64,000 nt of DNA, from the NCBI RefSeq assembly GCF_036711975.1, contig NC_091967.1, positions 7,006,001 to 7,070,000 of the forward strand. The letters run 5' to 3'. Shown here piece after piece: positions 1 through 8,700 of the stretch (the stretch's first letter is position 1; each line of letters begins with the position of its first letter). The notes below the pieces were generated by a model. It did not search any database and was not told the origin of the DNA. It saw only the letters and a list, made by a program, of their open reading frames with translations. This stretch comes from Onthophagus taurus (lineage: Eukaryota > Arthropoda > Insecta > Coleoptera > Scarabaeidae). The position numbers and the translations under genes are program-made.

Positions 1-2584
1 GATAAGGAAGAAGATGTGTTATTATGTGATTTTAAGATTATATCAATGTTTTTAACGATGTAACTAATTTTCTTAATTATTTAGTGCTTAAGAATATATT
101 AAAAAATAATTTTGTAATTATTACCAAGCGTTTCCTTATCAACGGAGGTCAAGCTTTTTACAATTTCTAATTATTATAAATAGATTATGTAATGAGAAGT
201 AATTTCAAGTCTAATTAAAATCGTGTTTTTAAGGTACTGATATAAAAATTATCTAATCTTTATTTGAACTAAATGTTTATAAGGGCTATGTTCCAAACTC
301 CTCAAGCTATTTGATGAATTGAACCATTTACCTCTTTGATTATATCTGAAATTACGAACAATGATAAATTTAAATGGGGATGTCATCACAATGCTTCTAT
401 TTGCTAGCGTTCGAAGGGCGAATGTATTGAATCAACCAAAGATATCAACTAAAGAGGAAACAAACAAGATAAATTTGCTCCCATTTCCTTTATTCATGTA
501 ATTTGTGAGAAAGTGAAAGATTTTTTTTCTTTGTAATTGGTTATGAGAAATGCTACGCTTCTCATCAAGATGACTCCACTATTAATTCTGGTAAAATAGA
601 GCACACCTTTCTTATATGCTTGCCCTGCTGATTCTGACAAATCCGTAAATGGTGGAACACGTTCCTTGTTTCAATTATTGTCGGGCATAGCATTTTCCAA
701 GGACAACCATTCGGTAAAGAGAAGTTTATCCCGAAAATTTCTTATTTCTATTTTTTTATTTGTCTAGTCTCTATTCGTTAGTTCTTTGGTACATGATGTG
801 AGCATTTATTATACTTGCTCCTAAAAGCAAATGTAGTGCTAATTTCCGATACCACTTGAAACTTTTCCGTATTATTGTGGCATATGACATCATCCGATCG
901 CTTCTGTTGATGCCTGTTTTTCCATTATTATATATACAGGATGTCTCAGCGAGACGGTTCATTAGACGTTTCTGGCGTTCTGGTCAAAATAAAAATTTGG
1001 GAATTCAGATTTAATTGCGTTCTCTTTGACCAAAACATTTTCAGATTTCTAGCACTTCCGGTTATACCAGAAGTCGACACCTACTTTATTTTTTTAAATG
1101 GAACATCCTGTATATTTTTACATATTTGGATTTCTCTATTGAAGGTTTATGAATAACTTTGCTTTTTGCAATTTGATTCGGCCGTACTCGAGTTATTCGA
1201 TTTAAAAAAAATCTGCTAGCAGACGTTTTTTCAAAAAATCAGACAACATTCGATTTTTGGGATATCAATTTAGGATTCAGGACATGCTTAAACAACATGT
1301 GTCTGGATCGTTTGTGCACTTTACTATGGCACGTAAACTTTTCGAAATTTGGAAGTACCATAACTTCATTTTTTTAAATAGCACCCCCCATATTTTAGTA
1401 CTTAGTCGTCTTCAGCGTCTTATTTTACATCTTTTATATCCTATAAGTCCTATACCTAACATTAATAGTTTGGGATAACTAGGGTTTTTTGTAAAATCCT
1501 AATTATCTCTCCCTCTTCAATGGGTACGACATTAATTTACTTAGTATTTAATTTGCGACAAACAACGTTCCTCCTTCATTTAGCAATTTATCTGCAAACT
1601 CAAAGTAGACGTTTTCGGTATATACTCTTTGGTGGAGCACAGTTTGAACACAATATGAGCACCATACTCATGTGATTTCGTCCCCTCCAAGAGATCATTG
1701 TCTCGTCGACTACAGTATCAAAAATAAAAGTCGATAATAAGAAAAATAAGCGTAGTTACTTATTTTACAGTTTATACAACTGTTTTTATTATCAAGCAGC
1801 GAAATCGTGCGTACTTCCTATTTCGTTGCTCCCCAGGTTTAAGTGCCTTATAATTCAAGTAAAATTAACCAGCAAATTTATTTATTATCAATATTGTAGT
1901 AACCCTTAAGACAATTTAACCAACACAAAAAAATAAAAAGGCAATTAAAAAAAAATCTTCATTTAATTACCATTTAAACCTTTTTAGAAATTTTTATTCA
2001 TTAAAATCCACGTCTTATCTTTTCTTTTATCTACAAATGATACGTTGACGAAAAATAAATTAAAGCTGTAAGGACACATCATCAAAACGTTACAGCTAAA
2101 CTCGCATCATCTTAAACATATGGATCTTAAACGATTTCGTAACCGATTCTAGTTTTGCGGCCACATCTTAATCTAGATCTTTCTTTATTTCAACAAAATT
2201 AAATAATTCGTCGCTATTTTTAGTGACGTTTTTACAGCATCCGCGATGTTGAATAAAACGTAGGTTGGTAAAAAGGGGTTATTGACCCACGAAAGTTTTC
2301 TTTTTATACCATTAAGAGCAACTACCGGCTTCTCACGTTATCCTAAACGTAACAATAACCAAGTAAGTGAAAATTTTTGGTTATTATGCCCGGCGGGGTC
2401 GTTTAAATTGAATTAATTCATTTATGGTTATGATTGCTAGAAATAAGTGACAGATGACGTGTTCGCGTCAAAAAAGTTAGGTTAGGAACAACAAATTTTT
2501 TGTTTTAAACTGGTTATTTACGTTTTAAAAAGATAATTTTTATGTTTTTATGGGAATTTTAATATGTTAATTAATAATACTTAC
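1..2584. other. Part of PDI intron 1 (no exon seen)
   Basis: AT-rich sequence downstream (minus strand) of PDI exon 1. I looked for the next PDI exon, which should begin with the thioredoxin CGHC active site, and did not find it, so the intron probably continues past the left edge. It contains a short inverted-terminal element at about 933-1114 and an AT-rich tail to about 1480, but no other coding signal. Confidence 0.6.
933..1114. repeat. Short MITE-like repeat, TIR TATACAGGATGT
   Basis: About 182 bp that opens with TATACAGGATGT and closes with the inverse ACATCCTGTATA. The outer TA could be the target duplication, as in Tc1/mariner-type elements. Similar ends (an AAATGGAAC block joined to a CTGTATA end) recur near 19121-19145 and, inverted, near 19478-19500. 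This suggests a dispersed family. No transposase is encoded. Confidence 0.5.
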
Positions 2585-2741
2585 AAAATTCGACGAGTAT
2601 AAACTCATTATCGGCAATGGCAGTCTTGAAATTGTCACCGGTCAAAACTAAAACGCCCTCTTCCGTTTTTATATTGGCTTCTGAGTTAACTTGAAGGACC
2701 ACGGCAAAAACCACTAATAATATTTCCGTCGTTATTTTCAT
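2585..2741 (-). CDS. Pdi: Protein disulfide isomerase, exon 1 only (partial at window edge)
   Basis: PDI forms and rearranges disulfides in the ER lumen. The ATG is at 2741. The first 52 codons encode a hydrophobic signal peptide of about 20 residues ending near VNS, then the start of the first thioredoxin domain (GVLVLTGDNF, then NEFILVEF). The exon ends at 2585 in a GTAAGT donor with one leftover T. In PDI the next residue is the Tyr of the FYAPWCGHC block, so the phase fits. The exon holding CGHC is not in the window. The family is clear from this short N-terminus, but which PDI paralogue it is cannot be settled. Confidence 0.85.
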
Positions 2742-2842
2742 CGTGGTGCTTTCTGATATCTACTTGGTTTATTCTCCGTTACTGCACAATAGCCCTTCGC
2801 AAAGATGAATACGCGACTGCGACACGCTAACGTTTGAGGAGG

Positions 2843-2849
2843 TATATAA
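2843..2849 (-). promoter_or_regulatory. TATA box candidate for PDI
   Basis: On the minus strand the sequence reads TTTATATACC here, about 100 bp upstream of the PDI ATG and about 20 bp downstream of the ER-stress element. Position and sequence suit a core promoter TATA box. Confidence 0.55.
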
Positions 2850-2866
2850 AACAACGTGGCACAAAT

Positions 2867-2885
2867 CGTGGGTCACTGTGATTGG
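2867..2885 (-). promoter_or_regulatory. ER stress response element (ERSE), perfect match
   Basis: On the minus strand the sequence is CCAAT, nine bases, then CCACG, exactly the ERSE consensus CCAAT-N9-CCACG. NF-Y binds the CCAAT half and ATF6 or XBP1 the CCACG half. It lies about 126 bp upstream of the ATG of a PDI gene, a classic unfolded-protein-response target. A second CCACG core lies at 2855-2859 on the same strand. Confidence 0.85.
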
Positions 2886-3605
2886 CTTGCGCGTTTTTGA
2901 CGTGTTGTCATTTTAAAAACATGTATTTTGCCGGTTTAAGGGCACAAAACAAACATTTATTTAAATGTAATATGTAAAAATAGAAAAGATTTTTAAATAA
3001 ATAATTTTGTCTGGAATTTCAAATTTTACACTTAAAAGCTAAATATGTAAATAACGTAATTTTTTAACGAGTTATTCGCTGTTATCTTTTAACAGTTTAA
3101 AAGGTTTTTTATTCAGTTTTCTTTAACAGTAATGTTTATTACCGTTACTTATAAGTTAATTATTTAATTGGTGTGAATTTCAATGTTTATTTATTTTAAA
3201 ACATTTTTTTTATTACTTTGTAACATTTTAAAAGGGCGCTTGGTGATAACAATAAGAACATAGAGGTGGCGCTGTTTTTGTTTCACAAATTTTTTTTAAT
3301 ATTTAAATAATTAATTTTTATTAGTATTATTATCGGCGAAAAATTTGGTGGTTAATTTTAATTTTAAAACCTTATCTTTTTTTATAATTTTCCACAAAGT
3401 CGTTTAAAGGTGACGACAACAATACCTATAGATGGCGCTTTGTTTCGTTACTAATTTAATATAAATAGCAATGCAAATATTTCCTTTTTTGTAAATATAC
3501 TATATACATTCATAGTTGTTTTTATCAATATCAGAAATTTACACATACACTTAATAATTATTTTTAGTATTTATTCATAGCGGGGAATTCCCTGAAATTT
3601 TCAGG
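2886..3605. other. Upstream region of PDI with two TGGCGC motifs
   Basis: AT-rich intergenic DNA between the PDI promoter and the retroelement. It holds two copies of a CTCF-like motif: TAGAGGTGGCGCTG at 3261-3274 and TAGATGGCGC at 3429-3438. No coding potential was seen. Confidence 0.5.
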
Positions 3606-3609
3606 TTAT
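3606..3609. repeat. Left target-site duplication TTAT
   Basis: TTAT immediately before the 5' LTR, repeated at 14135-14138 immediately after the 3' LTR. Four-base duplications are typical of Ty3/Gypsy integrases. Confidence 0.9.
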
Positions 3610-4146
3610 TGTAACAAGTCAGAAAAGATATCTATATTTAATTCGGGGAAGTACAGAAATATTTTGGGAGTGGGGACAACGGATGAGGGACTCGCGAAAA
3701 GAGCAGGCAGACAGAAGAAGTTAGAGAGAGTGTGGTCGAGAGTTAGAGTAGAGGCATGGGTAAAGTGTGGGAATGAAAAGTGGAAAAAGACTAAAAGAAA
3801 TTAAAAGAGAAAAATAAGAGAAGAAAGTAGAGAAGAAAAAGGTGTCAATCAACCCAAAAACCATTATGTGAGTACGAGATAGAAATAATTACTGTTTTTT
3901 TTTTTTTGTTTATTTTATTTGCGTTTAAAAGAAATTAAATTAAAGTATCTCATTAATTAATTCAAAGTTTTTATTGATCTTTTGTATTTTGTTTATTGAC
4001 ATCCGCCGCTTGATCCTTTCCCCATTGTCTTTTGACACACTTAACCACGTTACGAGGCTCCTATAAAGAGTGGACCCGAGGAGAATACCCTTCTCCGAGA
4101 ATATACTCGGGGGCCTCTTACCACCTCACGCTCGGGGGTGGTAACA
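3610..4146 (+). repeat. 5' LTR
   Basis: 537 bp, starting TGTAACAAGTC and ending GGTGGTAACA. It is AT- and A-rich apart from a GC-rich last 85 bases. A TATAAAG box lies at 4062-4068. Downstream are two stem-loops: GGAGAA/TTCTCC at 4080-4096, extended by CCCGA/TCGGG at 4075-4079 and 4107-4111; and TTACCACC/GGTGGTAA at 4118-4125 and 4137-4144. If the TATA box is used, these stems lie in the R-U5 leader of the RNA. A short open frame through this segment appears in both LTRs and is not considered a gene. Confidence 0.95.
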
Positions 4147-4150
4147 TATT

Positions 4151-4168
4151 TGGTGGCAGCGGGGTGGG
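4151..4168 (+). other. Primer-binding site, probably tRNA-Leu
   Basis: TGGTGGCAGCGGGGTGGG, four bases inside the LTR. It starts with TGG (pairing with tRNA CCA). The first 12 bases are complementary to the 3' end expected for tRNA-Leu of the AAG/UAG isoacceptor type, which ends in CCGCTGCCA plus CCA. Beyond that the match is imperfect. The tRNA assignment is from memory of tRNA sequences and is tentative. Confidence 0.6.
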
Positions 4169-4603
4169 ATGTGTGTTGAAGCGGTGTGGGATGTGTGTTG
4201 AAGACGGGTGGAGACGTGTTAACGGTGAGATGTATGTAAAAATATGAGAAATTCCCCTTTATTCAAATTAAAATTAATCCCAACAACATAGATTTGGTTA
4301 TGTAAAAATCGAAATTATTTTCATTGTTATTTTGTGTCGGTCATTTGAGTTAAAATAGAGCTTCAAATCTTTTTTTTAATGAGATAGAGAGAGAAAGGTA
4401 GTATTTTTGCTAAAACAAATTTATCATATTATAAACTGAGATCCAGACGGTCTGAGCTGTTCCAGCGTATCGCACTTTAGAAATCGCGAAATCATCAAGT
4501 TGCGAATTACTCTTGATAACGGACCCCTTTATAAAATTTTTATTTTGCAAATACCATATACTTACATTTTATTTAAGTTTTATTCGAACTAAAAACCAAA
4601 ATA
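4169..4603 (+). other. Retroelement 5' leader
   Basis: About 435 bp between the primer site and the gag ATG. It begins with a short tandem duplication (GTGGGATGTGTGTTGAAG twice, about 4164-4203) and is otherwise AT-rich. A donor-like GAAAG/GTAGTA near 4393-4403 could serve env splicing, but this is not proven. Confidence 0.5.
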
Positions 4604-5770
4604 ATGGCTACAAATACAGATGAAAAACCTATCGTAAAAGTTGAAATGCCTAAACCATCATTAGCATCTATTTTAAATTCAATTGAAAATTTTACTGGTA
4701 AAGAGAACGTTAAACATTTTTTTGAACGAGTAGAACAGAGAGCAAGTTTAGATAACATTGGAGACGAAGACTTAATTAAAATCGTGCGATGTAGACTAAC
4801 GGGAGACGCATTCAGTTACTATAAAAGCGAATCAAATTTATCAACAAATGAAATAACATATAAGCAATTCAAACAAAAATTTATTACAAAATTTTCGAAA
4901 TTGAAAATACCAGGTCAGGCTCAACTAATTTTGTCAAGATGTATACAGGGCCGTAACGAAACTATCAGTCAATTTCTCACGCGACTAAAATTAATTGGAC
5001 AGGAGGTATTAGAAGAGGATTTAATTGACGCTTCACAGGCGGAACGGGAGGGTATAATTAAAAAACATAACAATATTCTATTGACGCAATTTAGAATGGG
5101 AATAAAACGGGAAATTTCTAAGATTATTGGAGTTTTGCTGATGCGAGAGAGTGATTTAACACTCGATAAAGCCGCAGAAATAGCGAGTCAAGAAGAATTG
5201 AACCAGATGATGACGGAAAATACAATTAACTACTGTTCACATAGTTATTATTCTGAATATGCTTGTAATTTCTCTCAAGAAGGTGTTTCTAAATCTCAGC
5301 CTCATTCAACTGCACCACGGGTTAGTTTTAATAAACCAAATTTTAAACCACAGCAATTCAATAAAAAGAATCGCCCATCCATTTCATATCATTCATCATT
5401 TTCTAAACCTTTCGAATCTAACTCAACAAAACCTGATTTTAAATATAATCAAAAATCAAATAATGTGTGTTACAAATGTTATCAACCGGGACATTTTTCT
5501 GGGAATTGTCGGAATGAGGTTGTTTGTAGATTTTGTAAAAAAACGGGTCACGTAGAAGTTAAGTGTTGGAAAAAGAATAACCAATCAAGGGGACAAGCCG
5601 GTACGAGTAACCATACTACTCGATCCCATACTCAGTTTAACCATCAAAATGGAAATATAAGAAATGAATCACGCAACCCAAATGAAACACAAAATTTTAT
5701 AAGAACGGGAACCAGTCATTTAAACCTAAATGCCACCTCGTATGTACCCCAATCCGAGGGAAAATGTTAA
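4604..5770 (+). CDS. gag: Retroelement Gag polyprotein
   Basis: 388 residues. This is the structural protein that packages the element RNA into cytoplasmic particles. The N-terminal 200 residues have the helical character of Ty3/Gypsy capsid proteins (an FTGKENVKHFFERVEQ-type start, LTGDAFSYY, and a QFLTRLKLIGQE-type stretch). A basic, Ser/Asn-rich linker follows. Two CCHC zinc knuckles are intact: C-X2-C-X4-H-X4-C at residues 289-302 and 308-321. The ATG at 4604 follows a long leader. The frame overlaps pol and contains a -1 slippery heptamer 45 bases before its stop. No damage is visible. Confidence 0.95.
   Translation: MATNTDEKPIVKVEMPKPSLASILNSIENFTGKENVKHFFERVEQRASLDNIGDEDLIKIVRCRLTGDAFSYYKSESNLSTNEITYKQFKQKFITKFSKLKIPGQAQLILSRCIQGRNETISQFLTRLKLIGQEVLEEDLIDASQAEREGIIKKHNNILLTQFRMGIKREISKIIGVLLMRESDLTLDKAAEIASQEELNQMMTENTINYCSHSYYSEYACNFSQEGVSKSQPHSTAPRVSFNKPNFKPQQFNKKNRPSISYHSSFSKPFESNSTKPDFKYNQKSNNVCYKCYQPGHFSGNCRNEVVCRFCKKTGHVEVKCWKKNNQSRGQAGTSNHTTRSHTQFNHQNGNIRNESRNPNETQNFIRTGTSHLNLNATSYVPQSEGKC
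5719..5759 (+). promoter_or_regulatory. Programmed -1 ribosomal frameshift signal, gag to pol
   Basis: T TTA AAC at 5719-5725 lies in register with gag, the canonical X XXY YYZ -1 slippery heptamer. The pol frame is open through this point: its last upstream in-frame stop is at 5683-5685. Ten bases downstream a CCTCG/CGAGG stem can form (5736-5740 with 5755-5759, 14-base loop), a spacing suitable for a stimulatory structure or part of a pseudoknot. A Gag-Pol fusion would therefore start in the pol frame from about 5725, making the ATG at 5764 unnecessary. Confidence 0.8.
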
Positions 5771-8700
5771 ATCCAGGGGTTAATGATCAGATTACAAATA
5801 AAAACGCAATAGTAAAATCAGTTAGCAGTGCTATAAATTCAGAGGCAGACAAATCCATAATTTTTTTAACAATGGGGTGTACAAAATTATCATTTTTGAT
5901 TGATTCGGGTTCAGCAGTATCGTTATTGAAGGAGGAGAGTTTACTCCGGACAAAAATTAATTACCAATTAGATTTGCAACAACATATAACTTTAAAAGGT
6001 ATCACGGGAAATGAAGTAGAAGGAGTAGGATTTTCTTTGTTAGATTTTAGGGTGAAAAACAAGAAATTTAATATTAATTGTGTGATTTGTAAAAATATTG
6101 CCATTGAAACCGATGGGATAATCGGATGCGACTTCCTAATTAGCAATCAAGCTATTCTTGATTATAATCAGGGAATTTTGAAGTTAGGACATATTCACTT
6201 GAAATTGATCATGACATCATCAAAAAGACAAAAATCTTCTACTGCGCATGGGAACTGTTTACAAAATGACATGAATATGAGTGAGAAAAGCAACTGCCAA
6301 ACACAAATTATGAAAACTCCCTCTCCAGTTTTAACTAAAAGTTTCCCATTTAAGGTGTTAACATCGAAAAATGAAGAACTATTATCTTCCAATAAATCTT
6401 CGGGATTGGGTTTTGGTTTATCAAATGGGTGCGATAAACAAAAGATAGGGAATAAAGAAAATATGGAAAAGGTTGGAGTAATGCAAACACAAACGAAGGA
6501 TCATCGAGAGAAAGAAAAGAACACGGAGAGATCATCGTCATCTGGACCAAAGATGATTGGTGATACAGAACGAACAGTTGGTCCCTGTTCGGCTCTGTTG
6601 ATGGAGGCTTTAGAAATTCCGGGACGATGTGAGGTTGTTTGTGAAGCTTTACAAAACCAATGGGAAAAAGATGAAGAAGTTATCATTGAACCAATTGATA
6701 CGGGTGTTTATGGGTCAATGTCAGCAAGAGTTGTAACAAGGGTAAATAAAAATCAACGGGTTCCGGTGCGCCTGATCAACGTCACCGAGAAACCATTAAT
6801 GTTGAATAAGGGAACAAGTGTTGGAATTATTACGCGCGTAAATAAAATTGATATTGAACACAAAGGAGATGAGAATTCATCAGCTGGGATTTGGGAAGAG
6901 GTACCTCAACTTGAAAATGTAAATGGTGTAAATAGCACTACTCATAAAAGGGAGAAAATGTATGGTAATTACAGGGAATACGAAGAGAAAATATCGAAAA
7001 ATATTGTAGAAAATTGGGATATTCTTGAAGATAAGGGTAATTTATTTGATGCGCCGAGGGATTATAGCTTGGCACATTGTGTGAGTGAAGATTTGAAAAT
7101 GGGAGCAGGAATCGCTGCTGAAGTCAAAGAGAAATTTATGGGAATAAAAGAATTAAATAAACAGAATCCAAAAGTGAGAGATGTTTTGTATTTAAGACGA
7201 GATGGAAGGTATATTTTGTACCTTATTACTAAAAGAAAATATTTTTATAAACCAACTTACGAAGATTTGTTTTATACCTTGGGAAAATTAAGGGAATTTT
7301 GTGAGAAAAATAATATTCATAAATTAGCCCTACCAAAGATTGCTTGTGGGTTAGATGGGTTAAAGTGGGACAGAGTTATCAATATGATCAGATGGATATT
7401 TAAAGGATCAAATATTTGGGTGAGAATTTATCATCTTAATGGATTGGATAGGGATGTGAACCCTTATTCAGTTCGTGTAATAGATACTGGAATTGAAAAC
7501 GCGGAGGATGACATACAAAAGTTATTTGATTTAAATCATTTGAAAGGTGAAGATAAACGGTTATTATTAAAATTGTTAATTGAGTACAAAGATATCTTTT
7601 TATTTGGAAATAATAAATTGGGAACTGCTAATGGCGTGAAACATAGAATTGTTACAGAGGCTTGTCATCCAATTGCAAAACCACCATACCGAGTACCACA
7701 TAGTCAAAGGGAAATTTTAAATAAAGAAATAAGCAAAATGCTTGACGAAGGAGTGATTGAAGAGTCGCAATCACCTTGGTCAGCACCTGTTGTTATGGTA
7801 CCGAAAAAGTCTGATAATGGAAAACAAGAAGTTCGAGTATGTATTGACTACCGAGGGTTAAATTCAGTCACTAAGAGGGATTTCTATCCGTTACCTAACC
7901 TGAACGAAACAATAGATAGATTGGGAAGTTCTACCATATTTACAACACTAGACCTTGCTTCTGGGTATTGGCAAGTGGAAATAGAAGAAGAAGATCAAGA
8001 AAAAACCGGATTTAGTACGTCAGAAGGGCACTATCATTGTAAAAAGATGCCATTTGGTCTGGTCAATGCGCCCAGTACCTTTCAACGGTTAATGAATACC
8101 AATTTATCGGGATTAACGGGGAGTAAGTGTTTAGTTTATTTAGACGACGTTATAGTATTCAGTGGGAACGAAATAATTGAACATCTAAACAGACTGAAAG
8201 AAGTGTTTGAAAGAATTAGAAGGGCAAATTTGAGATTAAAACCAAGTAAATGCAAGTTTTTACTATCCGAAACCAAATATTTGGGTCACGTTATTTCAAA
8301 CGAAGGAATCAAACCAGATGCAGAAAAAGTTCAAGCTGTACTTAATTATCCTAAACCAAAAACTGTAAAAGATATTCGGGCATTTTTAGGATTAGCAGGA
8401 TTTTATAGGCGGTTTATTGAAAGTTATTCAGCAATTGCTAAACCTTTAACGGCATTAACAAAAAAGGATCAACCTTTTATTTGGGGAGAAGAACAGGAAA
8501 AATCATTTACTTTACTTCGGAAATCTTTGTGTGATAAACCTGTTTTACACTATCCTGATTTCACACAACCTTTTTATCTAACCACGGATGCTTCGGGAAT
8601 AGCAATAGGAGCTATACTAAGTCAAAAAGTTGGAGGACATGAAAAACCTGTGGCATATGCCAGTAGGCAACTACAAAAAGCAGAAATGAATTACTCCACT

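Noticed and set aside
4032-4247. Open frame that starts identically at 4032 and 14020
   Set aside because: It lies in the LTRs; the repeated start is the LTR duplication, and no protein family is recognised.
7030-7440. Macrodomain as an assembly chimera or as a dUTPase
   Set aside because: It is continuous in frame with protease and RT and shares their AT-rich codon use. The motifs are those of a macrodomain, not of dUTPase.
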